A stretch of DNA of 64,000 bases from Corynebacterium bouchesdurhonense. GTDB lineage: Bacteria > Actinomycetota > Actinomycetes > Mycobacteriales > Mycobacteriaceae. Every line of letters begins with the position of its first letter. Position 1 is the first letter of the stretch. Made by a program: the position numbers and the translations under genes. This document shows, one piece after another, positions 36,242 through 44,832 of this stretch. Below the pieces are notes generated by a model that had not been told where the DNA came from, did not search any database, and was given only the letters and a program-made list of their open reading frames with translations. Where the stretch lies: positions 62,001-126,000 of the forward strand of contig NZ_LT546025.1 of the NCBI RefSeq assembly GCF_900078305.2, read 5' to 3'.

Positions 36242-37624
36242 TTAGTTCTCCTCGGTCTCCTCGGTGGTCTCCACGGCCTCCACGGCCTCCGCATCGTCTT
36301 CCTCGATCTCGCCGAAGTACTCGTTCGGATCGATGGTGTTGCCGTCCTCGTCCTGCACGTTGGTGCGGGAGATCGCGGCGGCGAGCGCCTTGCCGCGGCG
36401 GACGTCGGAGAAGAGGTTGGCAATCTGGCCGGACTGCTGCAGCTGGGCCACGAACTGGTTCGGGTCCATGCCGTAGGACTGGGCGGTGAACAGAATGTGG
36501 TCGGTCAGCTCCTCCTGGGAGACCTCCGGCTGCTCCTGCTCGGCGACCGCGTCGAGGAACAGCTGGGTGCGCACGGACTCCTCGGCCTGCTCGCGGGAGT
36601 TCGCGTCGAACTCCTCGCGGGTGGTGCCCTGCGCCTCGAGCAGCTGGGCGAGCGCGTTCTCGTCGTGCGCCAGCTGGCCCAGGATCTGGTGGAGCTGGTT
36701 GTGCACCTGCTCGTCCACGATGGACTGCGGCAGCTCGAACTCGGACTCCGCGAGCGCCGCCTTGAGCACCTCGTCGCGGATGTCGGCGGCCTGCTGCGCC
36801 TTGAGGTTCTCCTCGAGCTGGGTCTTGGTGGACTCGCGCAGCTCCTCCACGGTGTCGAACTCGGAGGCAAGCTGCGCGAAGTCGTCGTCCAGCTCAGGCA
36901 GCGTGCGCTCCTTGGTCTGCTGGACGGTCACCTTCACGGTGGCCTCTTCGCCCTTGTGCTCACCGTGCTCGATGGTGGTGGTGAACTCGGCCTCCTCGCC
37001 CGTCTTCAGCCCCTTGATCGCCTTGTCCAAGCCCGTGATCAGGTCGTCGGAGCCCAGCTGGTAGGTCAGGCCCTCGGTCGAGGCGTCATCCAGCTTCTCG
37101 CCGTCAACCTCCGCGAGGATGTCGATGATGGCGAAGTCGTCCTTCTTCAGCTTGCGCTTCGTGTCCTTCAGCTCGCCGAAGCGGGAGCGCAGGTTGTCCA
37201 GCTCCTCCTCCACAGCCGCGTCGTCCACCTTGATGGCCGGGACGGTGACGGAGATCGCGGAGAAGTCCGGCACGGTGATCTCGGGGCGCACGTCGAGCTC
37301 GGCAGTGAACTCCACCACGTCGTTGTCCTCAATCTTGGTGATGTCGATCTCGGGCTGGCCGATCGGGTTCAGGTCGTTCTCCTGGAGGGCCTGCTCGTAG
37401 CGGGTCGGCAGCATGTCGTTGACCACCTGCTCGAGGATGGGGCCGCGCCCAAATCGTGCGTCGATAAGCTGGCGCGGGGCCTTACCGCGACGGAAACCGG
37501 GGATGGTGACCTGCTGCGCGATCACGCTGTAAGCCTGATCGATCTCCTTGCCCAGCTCGTCGAACGGGACGGAGACGTTCAGCTTGACCCGGGTGTCGCT
37601 GAGCTTCTCGACGTTAGTCTTCAC
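36242..37624 (-). CDS. tig: Trigger factor
   Basis: A 460-residue ribosome-associated chaperone. The ribosome-binding loop signature is [11 protein letters not shown], followed by the FK506-binding-like prolyl isomerase domain ([20 protein letters not shown]) and the helical C-terminal substrate cradle. The last 30 residues are highly acidic. The start is GTG ([10 protein letters not shown]) with a CAGGAG site. Neighbourhood with clpP1P2 is conserved; tRNA-Pro lies upstream on the same strand. Confidence 0.97.
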   Translation of the reverse strand: MKTNVEKLSDTRVKLNVSVPFDELGKEIDQAYSVIAQQVTIPGFRRGKAPRQLIDARFGRGPILEQVVNDMLPTRYEQALQENDLNPIGQPEIDITKIEDNDVVEFTAELDVRPEITVPDFSAISVTVPAIKVDDAAVEEELDNLRSRFGELKDTKRKLKKDDFAIIDILAEVDGEKLDDASTEGLTYQLGSDDLITGLDKAIKGLKTGEEAEFTTTIEHGEHKGEEATVKVTVQQTKERTLPELDDDFAQLASEFDTVEELRESTKTQLEENLKAQQAADIRDEVLKAALAESEFELPQSIVDEQVHNQLHQILGQLAHDENALAQLLEAQGTTREEFDANSREQAEESVRTQLFLDAVAEQEQPEVSQEELTDHILFTAQSYGMDPNQFVAQLQQSGQIANLFSDVRRGKALAAAISRTNVQDEDGNTIDPNEYFGEIEEDDAEAVEAVETTEETEEN

Positions 37625-37671
37625 GGATTACTCCTGTACTAGATCAGTGGATTGCAAGTCTGTTATGTGCA

Positions 37672-37699
37672 GCAAGCCCGCCTGTGCGGACGGGCTTGC
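37672..37699 (-). terminator. Hairpin after tRNA-Pro
   Basis: GCAAGCCCG and CGGGCTTGC form a perfect nine-base stem five bases after the tRNA 3' end. No T tract follows on the minus strand, so it may be a processing or weak termination signal before tig. Confidence 0.5.
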
Positions 37700-37704
37700 C
37701 CTTG

Positions 37705-37778
37705 TCGGGGCGACAGGATTTGAACCTGCGACCCCCTGCTCCCAAAGCAGGTGCGCTACCAAGCTGCGCCACGCCCCG
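37705..37778 (-). tRNA. tRNA-Pro(TGG)
   Basis: Minus-strand cloverleaf with acceptor arms CGGGGCG and CGCCCCG, anticodon loop TTTGGGA (anticodon TGG) between CCTGC and GCAGG, and T arm GCAGG-TTCAAAT-CCTGT. The 74 bases include discriminator A; CCA is not encoded. Confidence 0.97.
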
Positions 37779-37872
37779 CGGACGGTTTCCCGCCGCGGCG
37801 TGAGCCGCTTCGCGCAACTCACGACGGCCAATTGTACCGGCCCCTCCACACACCGGCGATTGGGGTGCCATA

Positions 37873-37917
37873 AATGCAAAAGCCCGGTTCAGCAACCGCT
37901 GGAGCGCCGGAACCGGG
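37873..37917 (-). terminator. Terminator of tRNA-Gly
   Basis: CCCGGTTC and GAACCGGG pair around a 19-base loop and on the minus strand are followed by CTTTTGCATTT. It starts seven bases after the tRNA-Gly 3' end. Confidence 0.75.
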
Positions 37918-37923
37918 GTATGG

Positions 37924-37995
37924 AGGGAATGACGGGAATCGAACCCGCGTCTTCAGCTTGGAAGGCTGAGGTATTAGCCACTATACGACATTCCC
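37924..37995 (-). tRNA. tRNA-Gly(TCC)
   Basis: Minus-strand cloverleaf with acceptor arms GGGAATG and CATTCCC, anticodon loop CTTCCAA (anticodon TCC), and T arm GCGGG-TTCGATT-CCCGT. The 72 bases include discriminator T; CCA is not encoded. Confidence 0.97.
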
Positions 37996-38125
37996 ACAGC
38001 ATCTGTGTATCTCTACGATCTCTATGCCTCATGGAATGGTAGCGCAGCCCGGTTCGTTGAACCAAACACGAACCCGCCGCGCCGCCGGCACCGAAAGCGG
38101 CCCCGCCCCTCAAGGAGTAGAGACC

Positions 38126-38923
38126 ATGCTGACCCTGTTCATGTTGTTCGTGTTCCTCATCCCGCTGTTCGGCCTCATGCAGATGAGCAGCGGCCAGCGC
38201 GGCCCAACATACCCTGTCGGCGCAACACAACCACCGCGTCAATTGCGGCGCCAGGAGGAGCTTTCGCTTGACGACGCCATGGCTGACGCCAAGCGCTGGA
38301 CCGACCGGCTCGGCTCGCAGGTGCTGAACCTCGACGGGACCGACCCGGCCTCGAAGCAGGCGATGGCCGACGCGTCCGAGCGCTTCACCGCCGCCTCCGC
38401 GGGCTTGGCGGACGCGCGCACCCCGAGGCAGGCGATGCTGGCCCGCGAATCGGCGCTGGAGGGACTGCACTACGTCAACGCGGCGCGGGAAATCATGGGC
38501 CTGCCCGCCGGCCCGCAGCTGCCCGAGCTGGAGGGCCAGCGCCAGGCCGGCCGGGTGACGGAGGAGCGCACCGTGCGCCAGGAGGACGGCACCGTGGTCA
38601 CCGCCTCCCCGCGCGCCACGGCGCAGACGCCGCACTACTACCCCGGCGGCGCGGTGGCCGGCCGCCCGGTGCCCGCGGGCTGGTACTCGGTGGCCTGGTG
38701 GGCGCCGGCGATGATGACCGGCATGTGGGCCGCGAGCTCCATGATGCTGTATTCCTCGATGTTCGCCGGGATGGCGGGCGCCCCGTCTCCGGCGGCGTTC
38801 GAGGCAGGTGACTTGGGTGGGGACACTGGCGCGGACTTCGACGGGGGCGACTTCGGCGGGGGCGACTTCGGCGGCTTCGATGGGGGCGACTTCGGCGGCT
38901 TCGATTTCGGCTTCGACTTCTAG
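38126..38923 (+). CDS. Single-helix membrane protein with Gly-Asp-Phe tail, unknown
   Basis: A 265-residue protein not recognised. The ATG at 38126 has AAGGAG upstream and gives an N-terminal membrane helix (MLTLFMLFVFLIPLFGLMQM). A helical, charged region follows (RQEELSLDDAMADAKRW), then [18 protein letters not shown] and a second hydrophobic stretch (WWAPAMMTGMWAASSMMLYSSMF). The last 45 residues are repeats of GGDFGG and GFDF. The tail is encoded by imperfect DNA repeats that could vary in number. It stands alone between tRNA-Gly and the etf operon. Confidence 0.8.
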   Translation: MLTLFMLFVFLIPLFGLMQMSSGQRGPTYPVGATQPPRQLRRQEELSLDDAMADAKRWTDRLGSQVLNLDGTDPASKQAMADASERFTAASAGLADARTPRQAMLARESALEGLHYVNAAREIMGLPAGPQLPELEGQRQAGRVTEERTVRQEDGTVVTASPRATAQTPHYYPGGAVAGRPVPAGWYSVAWWAPAMMTGMWAASSMMLYSSMFAGMAGAPSPAAFEAGDLGGDTGADFDGGDFGGGDFGGFDGGDFGGFDFGFDF

Positions 38924-38962
38924 CCGGCTCCCCGCCCCGGTTTGGGCGTGGGTGCCGTGCGC

Positions 38963-39021
38963 TAAACTCGCAGCACAATAACGCCGAGTTACAACCCAGT
39001 CACAACCCAGTGACAACCCAG
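38963..39021 (+). promoter_or_regulatory. etf operon promoter and phased repeats
   Basis: TAAACT (38963-38968) is a possible -10. Between it and etfB are three direct copies of TxACAACCCAG at an 11-base period (38989-39021), about one helical turn. Such phasing would put a repeated binding site on one face of DNA. No strong -35 is apparent. Confidence 0.45.
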
Positions 39022-39039
39022 CGACCACAAGGAGCGCCC

Positions 39040-39819
39040 GTGCGCATTGCCGTGCTGATGAAAGAGGTCCCGGACACCTACAGCGACCGGGCCATGAACT
39101 TGGAGACGGGCCTGACCGACCGCACCGGCGACGTTGCGGCTGACGAGGTGTGCGAGCGCGCCGTCGAAGCTGCGCTGCGTATCGCCGAGAAGGCGGGCAA
39201 GGACACGACGCAGGTGGACGTCCTTTCCATCGGCCCGGCGTCCGCGGCCGACGCGGTGCGCCGCGGCATCGCCATGGGCGCGAACGAGGGCATTTTGCTT
39301 ACCGACGACGCGTTGGCCGGCGCTGACCTCACCCTCACCGCAGAGGTGCTCGCCGCGCTGATCCGCCGCGGCGAGTACGACCTCGTCATCACCGGCGCCG
39401 AGTCATCGGACGGCGGCTCGGGCGTGATCGCACCCATGCTGGGCGAGCTGCTGGACTGGCCGGCGCTGACCAACCTCACCGATCTCGCGGTCGAGGGGGG
39501 CGTGGCCGAGGCGACGCAGGCGGGTGACGGGAGCGTCGTCAAGCTAAAAGCTCCCCTCCCCGCGGTTGCCGCGGTCTCGGACGAGTTCCCCGACGCGCGC
39601 TTCCCCAACTTCAAGGGCCTGATGGCGGCGAAGAAGCAGGAGCTGGACCACGTCACGCTGGCCGACCTGGGCATCGACGCGGCCGATTACGCGCGGCCGC
39701 GGGCGATCATGGTTGGCATCGAGCGCCGGCCGGCCCGCGAGCGCGGCGAAATCATCGACGCAGGTCCGGGCGCCGCAGCCGCGCTGGTGGACTTCCTCGA
39801 CTCCCGCGGACTGGTGTAG
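39040..39819 (+). CDS. etfB: Electron transfer flavoprotein beta subunit
   Basis: A 259-residue EtfB with a GTG start and AAGGAG six bases before it. VRIAVLMKEVPDT is the family opening, with MGANEGILLTDDALAGADL and ITGAESSDGGSG in the AMP-binding region. ETF carries electrons from acyl-CoA and other dehydrogenases to the respiratory chain. The segment GSVVKLKAP is encoded by a copy of the dispersed hairpin. etfA follows after ten bases. Confidence 0.96.
   Translation: MRIAVLMKEVPDTYSDRAMNLETGLTDRTGDVAADEVCERAVEAALRIAEKAGKDTTQVDVLSIGPASAADAVRRGIAMGANEGILLTDDALAGADLTLTAEVLAALIRRGEYDLVITGAESSDGGSGVIAPMLGELLDWPALTNLTDLAVEGGVAEATQAGDGSVVKLKAPLPAVAAVSDEFPDARFPNFKGLMAAKKQELDHVTLADLGIDAADYARPRAIMVGIERRPARERGEIIDAGPGAAAALVDFLDSRGLV
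39529..39555 (+). repeat. Motif hairpin inside etfB
   Basis: GGGAGC and GCTCCC form a perfect six-base stem with a 15-base loop holding GTCGTCAAGC and AAAA. It is read as GSVVKLKAP, the same frame as the copies in rne, the cytochrome-like gene and pepN. Confidence 0.7.
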
Positions 39820-39829
39820 GAGGCCAGCT

Positions 39830-40783
39830 ATGCAACACACGATTCTTGTAGTGCTCGACACCGTCGACGGCGGCCTCACCCCCACCGCCGCGGAGCTGAT
39901 CGGGGCGGCGGCTGCCGTGGGTGCGCCCGCGGTGGTCGCCTCGCGCGTCGATGACGCGGACGCGCTCGGCCAGCTCGGTGCGGCCCGTGTGCTCGTCGCC
40001 CCGGAGGGCGCGGACGCCGCGGATGCGGCCCAAGCCGCCTTCGACGAGCTCGGGCCGGACGCTGTGGTGTTCGCGCACACGATTGCCGGCCGCGATGCGG
40101 CGGCGCGCTTCGCGGTGCGCGTGGGCCGAGCATTGCTTACCGACGCCACCGGCATCCGCCGCGACGACCAAGGCATCATCACCGACCACTCCAACTACGG
40201 CGGGACCTACAGCGCCGTGGCCGCGGCGACGCACCTCGCGCCCGTGATCACCCTGCGCGTGGGCAGTGTCGAGGCCCGCGCCGAGGCCGTGCAACCCGAG
40301 GTCACTGAGCTGGCCGTGACGCCGTCCGGCAAGCGCGCCGCCGAGGTGGTGTCCGTGGAGCGCGTGGAGCGCGCCTCCTCGCGCCCGGACCTGCTCACCG
40401 CCGACAAGGTGGTGGCCGGCGGCGTGTCCCTCGGCAGCGACGACATGTTCGAGGAGCTCGTGGGCGGGCTCGCCGACGCGCTCGGCGCCGCGGTGGGCGC
40501 AACCCGCTCCGCCGTGGACGAGGGCCAGGTGCCCTACGAGGCGCAGATCGGCCAGACCGGCGTGTTGATCAGCCCCAAGCTGTACATCGGCGTGGGCATC
40601 TCCGGCGCCGTGCAGCACCTGGTGGGCATGCAGACCGCGGACACGATCGTGGCCATAAACACCGACGAGGACGCCCCGATCTTCGACATTGCGGACTTCG
40701 GCATCATCGGCGACATCTTCGACCTCGTGCCGGAGATCATCGCCGAGGTGGAGCGCCGCGCATCCGGGGAGGCTGAGCAGTAG
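39830..40783 (+). CDS. etfA: Electron transfer flavoprotein alpha subunit
   Basis: A 317-residue EtfA. The C-terminal FAD-binding domain has GQTGVLISPKLYIGVGISGAVQHLVGMQ and INTDEDAPIFDIADFG, both diagnostic. An AGGAGG site overlaps the etfB stop. It lies two bases upstream of the membrane cytochrome-like gene, so all three are almost certainly co-expressed. Confidence 0.96.
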   Translation: MQHTILVVLDTVDGGLTPTAAELIGAAAAVGAPAVVASRVDDADALGQLGAARVLVAPEGADAADAAQAAFDELGPDAVVFAHTIAGRDAAARFAVRVGRALLTDATGIRRDDQGIITDHSNYGGTYSAVAAATHLAPVITLRVGSVEARAEAVQPEVTELAVTPSGKRAAEVVSVERVERASSRPDLLTADKVVAGGVSLGSDDMFEELVGGLADALGAAVGATRSAVDEGQVPYEAQIGQTGVLISPKLYIGVGISGAVQHLVGMQTADTIVAINTDEDAPIFDIADFGIIGDIFDLVPEIIAEVERRASGEAEQ

Positions 40784-40785
40784 GC

Positions 40786-42156
40786 ATGCAGGTACCCGTG
40801 CGCCGCGGCCTTCCCCGCACCCCGGGCGGCGAGCCATGGCCGCCGGTCTCCACCGTCGACGTTCCGGGCCTCGTTCCGGGCCTCCGCCCGGCAACGACCC
40901 CCGCCCCGGCCGAACCAGGCGAGCTGACCGAGGTGCCCGTTCGCCGCGGCCTGCCCCGCTCCCCCGGCGGCGAGCCGTGGCCGCCCGTCAACAGCGTGCG
41001 CGTCACGCTGCCCGCGCGAGCGCAGGCGGATAACGCGGCGCCGGCCAAGGTCGCGGACGCCGAGGGGACCGCGGTACCGCTGCGCCGCGGGCTGCCGCGC
41101 AGCCCGGGCGGCGAGCCGTGGCCGCCGGTGGAGACCGCAACCGTCGCGCCCGGCGCACCGGAGCTGCGCGAGCGCGCCGAGGCGCCCGCGCCCGAACCCA
41201 CGCCGCAACCCGAACCCGAGCCACGTCCGGCACCCGTGCCTGCACCCAAGGCTGCCGCGGCGGCGGAAGGGAGCGTCGACAAGCACGCTCCCACACGGCG
41301 TACCTGGCTGTGGCCCGCGGCTGCGGTGGCGGTGCTGGCGGTTGGCGTGCTGCTCTCGCGGTGGTTCCTGGGCACGCCAACGGGCGCGGACTTCGTGGAG
41401 CGCTACGACGGCACCCAGCCCCTGCCCGCGGACGCGCCGACCGGCTTCCCCGCGTGGCTGGGGTGGGCGCACTTCTTCAACATGTTCCTGATGGCCCTGA
41501 TTGTGAAGACGGGCTGGCAGGTGCGCAAAGAGACGAAGGCCCCCGCGTACTGGGCGCCGAAGTCCGCACCGCGCGCAAAGATCTCGCTCACGCAGTGGAC
41601 ACACCTGGTGCTCGACGCGGCGTGGATCGCGCTCGGCGCGGTGTTCTACGTGCTGCTGTTCACCACCGGGCAGTGGGTGCGGATCGTGCCCACGAGCTGG
41701 GAAACCGTGCCCAACGCCGTCTCCGCGGGGTTGCAGTACCTCTCGCTGGACTGGCCGGAGGAGGACCCGTGGCTGCACTACAACGCCCTGCAGGAGCTGA
41801 GCTACTTCGCGGTTGTGTTCATCGCGGCGCCGCTGGCAATCCTCTCCGGGTGGCGCATGAGCCCGCTGTGGCCGAAGGGCTGGACCGGGGTGCCGATGAA
41901 GGCCGCGCGCCGAGTCCACTTCTCGGTCATGGTGTTCTTCGTGCTGTTCCTCGTCGTGCACATCACCCTCGTGCTGCTCACGGGCGTGCGCGGGAACCTC
42001 AACGCGATGTTCGCGATGCGCCAGGACCCGGCCGGGTGGACGGGCGTGATCATCTTCCTCGGCGCGGCGCTCGCCACCGTCGCCGGCTGGTTCGCGGTGC
42101 GGCCGCTGGTGGTCGCCCCGGTGGCGGGCAAGTTCGGCAGCGTCAGCCAGCGCTAG
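40786..42156 (+). CDS. Membrane cytochrome b-like protein with triple PGGEPWPP repeat
   Basis: A 456-residue protein. The N-terminal cytoplasmic part carries three near-identical repeats, VPVRRGLPRTPGGEPWPPV, at about residues 3-21, 50-68 and 97-115, separated by Pro/Ala-rich linkers. GSVDKHAP (162-169) is encoded by the dispersed hairpin. Membrane helices begin near 174. Histidines at about 229, 273, 331, 378 and 392 lie in or near helices; H378 and H392 have 13 residues between them, the spacing seen in b-type cytochromes. Coupling to etfBA suggests it passes ETF electrons to the menaquinone pool, which is inference. The family name is not certain. Confidence 0.8.
   Translation: MQVPVRRGLPRTPGGEPWPPVSTVDVPGLVPGLRPATTPAPAEPGELTEVPVRRGLPRSPGGEPWPPVNSVRVTLPARAQADNAAPAKVADAEGTAVPLRRGLPRSPGGEPWPPVETATVAPGAPELRERAEAPAPEPTPQPEPEPRPAPVPAPKAAAAAEGSVDKHAPTRRTWLWPAAAVAVLAVGVLLSRWFLGTPTGADFVERYDGTQPLPADAPTGFPAWLGWAHFFNMFLMALIVKTGWQVRKETKAPAYWAPKSAPRAKISLTQWTHLVLDAAWIALGAVFYVLLFTTGQWVRIVPTSWETVPNAVSAGLQYLSLDWPEEDPWLHYNALQELSYFAVVFIAAPLAILSGWRMSPLWPKGWTGVPMKAARRVHFSVMVFFVLFLVVHITLVLLTGVRGNLNAMFAMRQDPAGWTGVIIFLGAALATVAGWFAVRPLVVAPVAGKFGSVSQR
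41269..41292 (+). repeat. Motif hairpin in the cytochrome b-like gene
   Basis: The clearest member: perfect seven-base arms GGGAGCG and CGCTCCC around the loop TCGACAAGCA, the exact motif. It is translated as EGSVDKHAP in the linker before the first membrane helix, so the protein tolerates it. Confidence 0.8.
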
Positions 42157-42190
42157 CGCGTTTAAGCGCCAAACGGTCGAACGCGGGCGC

Positions 42191-42994
42191 CTACAGCGGG
42201 CGGCCGACCTCTAAACCGGCGATCCGCTCGGCCTCGCGCAGCACCTCGGCGAGGGCTGCGGCCACGCGGCCGGCGGTGTCGCTGCCCTCCTCCAGCAGGT
42301 CGTCGCGGACCTCGAACATGATGCCCAGCACGCGCGCGTTGTTCTCGTAGGCCTCCGGCACATACACGCCGGTGAACGGAGTGTTTCGCTCCACGTGGAA
42401 GCCGGCCTCGGTGAAGATGCGCGCGGCCGCGTCGGTGAGCACCGCCGGGGAGTGGACGGAGTGGGTGCCGATGCACACGTCCGGCAGCAGTTTGCCTGCG
42501 TGGATGCGGTACTCCTCGGGCTGGTCGGCATACGAGTGCACGTCCACGATCACGGTCGCGCCGAGGGCCTCGAGGCGCTGGCGCACAACCTCGCCCACCG
42601 CGTCGTCGTAGGGGAAGAAGTACTTCGCCTTCAGGTCGGCCGGGTCGAAGCCGGCGGGGCGCAGCACGCCGCCGTCGCTCAGCCGGGTGTACACCGCGCC
42701 GCGCCCGGACGCCTCCATGGACGCGCGCTGGTTGTAGAACCGGCCCGGGTCCGCCACCAGCCGCGACACCTCGTTGCGCAGCAGCCAGGCGCGCTCGCCC
42801 GCCTCCCCGCGGGCGGCCTCCGCCAGCGCCCCCGTGCCTTTATCGGTGACCTTGTCCAGCTCGGCGGCGACCTCCTCCGGCGTGGCCACAAAGTCCGCGG
42901 CCACGTCGTCGGGGATGAAGCGTGAGTCGTGCGGCACGTGCAGGATCACGGGGCAGTCGGCGGCCCCGGCGGTGACGTTGAGGATGTCGCTCAT
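42191..42994 (-). CDS. N-formylglutamate amidohydrolase-family protein
   Basis: A 267-residue hydrolase. Family motifs include LHVPHDSRFIP near the N-terminus and VIVDVHSYADQP with candidate zinc ligands, plus GTHSVHSPAVLT. Family members deformylate N-formylglutamate or related N-acyl amino acids. No histidine-degradation genes are nearby. It lies 54 bases downstream of the glycosyltransferase fusion on the same strand and may be part of that transcript, converging with the etf operon. Confidence 0.85.
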   Translation of the reverse strand: MSDILNVTAGAADCPVILHVPHDSRFIPDDVAADFVATPEEVAAELDKVTDKGTGALAEAARGEAGERAWLLRNEVSRLVADPGRFYNQRASMEASGRGAVYTRLSDGGVLRPAGFDPADLKAKYFFPYDDAVGEVVRQRLEALGATVIVDVHSYADQPEEYRIHAGKLLPDVCIGTHSVHSPAVLTDAAARIFTEAGFHVERNTPFTGVYVPEAYENNARVLGIMFEVRDDLLEEGSDTAGRVAAALAEVLREAERIAGLEVGRPL

Positions 42995-43048
42995 ACCCAG
43001 GAATGCTAGGGCGCGCGGCTGGGTTGCGCTCGGCGAGTGAGGGGTGAG

Positions 43049-44818
43049 CTAGGGGGCGGTGCGTTGGTAGGTGCCGTCGATAAGCGCAATAGCCCCTTGC
43101 TCCTCGAACGCGTCGAGCCACCCCTGCATCGGCCACTCGCCCCACTTGTCGCGGAAGCGCGCGGCGTTGCGCAGGATGTCGTCGAGGTGCTCGACCGGCG
43201 GCGAACTCACCGGGTGCCACTGGTGGAACGCGTGCGCGCCGCCGACCCACAACAGGGCGACACCGTGCTCGCGCAGCTGGCGCGCGAAGTCCGTGTCCTC
43301 GCCGCCGTAGCCGGAGAAGCCCTCGTCGAAGCCGCCGAACTCCGCCTCGATGCGCCGCCAAGTATCGGCCGTTAGCGCGAAGGACAGGGACCAGAAGAGG
43401 TTGTAGTCCTGCGCCGGCACCACCTCGCCCGGCGCGGGGTTCGGCCGCGCGGGGTGCGGGTCGGGCCGCACGGTGCGCAGCTCGCCGGGGCGCATGTACG
43501 TCACGGGGCCCGCCACCACCGCGTCGGGGTGGCGCTCGAGGGCCCGCATGTAGTGGCTGATCAGGTCGCCCGAGGCCACGCAGTCCGCGTCGAGGAAGAT
43601 GATGATCTCTGCGCCGCGCTCGATCGCGGTCCGCGCGGCGAGGTTGCGGGCGGCTGCGAGGTTGCGGTTCGGGGCATTGTGCTTGACGACGTCACTCTTC
43701 GGCACCGCCTTCCCTATCTCCTCGGCGTCAGCCAGGGCGACGGTGATGTGGTGCGTGCCCTCCGGCAGGAGGTTGACCTGGTGTGTCAGGTGGGTTTTGC
43801 GGTTCGCGTCGGCGAGGGTGACTACGGCGACCTTGGGTTGGGCGGGGTCCGAGGCCACGTCCGCGATCACCTCGGCGGCCCGGCGCGCCGCCCCGCGCGT
43901 CTGCCAGCGCGACCAGTCCGCCTCCAGGGCGCGGGCCTGGTCGAGCAGCGCCGGCCACTGCGCCGCGGGCGGAAAACCGTCCGGCACCACGGCAAGGCCG
44001 GCGTCGCGTAAGGTGGCCGCGTTGGTCTTCTGCTCAATGAAGGGCCGCGGCTGCGGCAGCAGGACCGCGGGCGCGCCGGTGACGGCGATGTCCGCGATGG
44101 AGTTCTGCCCGCCCGCGGTGACCACCACGCCCGCGGACTGGAGGAGCTCGGTCGGGTCCTCCACCCGGTTCTCACCGGTTAGGTGGGTGAAGCGGTAGCC
44201 GGGGCAGGCGGCCTCCACGGCGTCCCAATCGGAAGGTTCCCAGGTGGAGCCGCCCTTGCCCGCCATCACCACCACGTGGCGCGGGTCGCGCTCCACCCCG
44301 GGTTTGGGCGTGAGGCGGGAGATGCCGCCGACGGCGTGGAGCCGATCCGCGTGGGCCTGCAGGTACTCGGGCACGGGCACCCAGTCGGGCCAGGCGGCGA
44401 TGATGGCGTCCGCCTGGGCGTAGGCCAGCTGGTGGGGGGCGTCGTCGCGCAGCCCGGGCATTGCCAGCGTAACTATGGGCACGCCCATCAATCGGATGAA
44501 CGCACCCACCTCCACGGAGACGTCCACGTAGAAGGCGTCCGGCGCGTTGTCCGCCACCCACCGGGCGATCACGGCGAAGCGTTCTCGCAGCCCCGCGTTG
44601 CCGTAGGGGGCGTAGTGCAGCGTGCCCCCCGCGGTCATTGCGCGGCCGTAGTGGCCGTGGCCCGCGTCGTCGGGCAGCGCAACGTCGGCGTCGGGTGCCG
44701 TGGACAGGATTGTCGCGCGGTGGCCCAGGCGCTCGAGCTCCCGCTGGATCTCCCTGCACCGCTGGATGTGGCCCGCGCCGTGGTGGTGGGCGTAGATGCC
44801 GATGACGTGCTGCGCCAA
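43049..44818 (-). CDS. Two-domain glycosyltransferase (GT28-like plus GT2)
   Basis: A 589-residue protein, TTG start chosen because it lies 14 bases after the preceding stop with AGGGAGG upstream. Residues 1 to about 350 resemble MurG/UGT-type enzymes (GIYAHHHGAGHIQRC, then VVMAGKGGSTWEPSD and GVVVTAGGQNSIADIAVTGA). Residues 365-589 are a GT2 domain with DADCVASGDLIS and the GYGGEDTDFARQLREHG motif of the galactosyltransferase C-terminal class. Two glycosyl transfers in one chain suggest consecutive sugar additions. There is no signal peptide or membrane helix, so it acts in the cytosol or at the inner membrane face. Confidence 0.85.
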   Translation of the reverse strand: MAQHVIGIYAHHHGAGHIQRCREIQRELERLGHRATILSTAPDADVALPDDAGHGHYGRAMTAGGTLHYAPYGNAGLRERFAVIARWVADNAPDAFYVDVSVEVGAFIRLMGVPIVTLAMPGLRDDAPHQLAYAQADAIIAAWPDWVPVPEYLQAHADRLHAVGGISRLTPKPGVERDPRHVVVMAGKGGSTWEPSDWDAVEAACPGYRFTHLTGENRVEDPTELLQSAGVVVTAGGQNSIADIAVTGAPAVLLPQPRPFIEQKTNAATLRDAGLAVVPDGFPPAAQWPALLDQARALEADWSRWQTRGAARRAAEVIADVASDPAQPKVAVVTLADANRKTHLTHQVNLLPEGTHHITVALADAEEIGKAVPKSDVVKHNAPNRNLAAARNLAARTAIERGAEIIIFLDADCVASGDLISHYMRALERHPDAVVAGPVTYMRPGELRTVRPDPHPARPNPAPGEVVPAQDYNLFWSLSFALTADTWRRIEAEFGGFDEGFSGYGGEDTDFARQLREHGVALLWVGGAHAFHQWHPVSSPPVEHLDDILRNAARFRDKWGEWPMQGWLDAFEEQGAIALIDGTYQRTAP

Positions 44819-44832
44819 AGTGTGTGGCCTCC

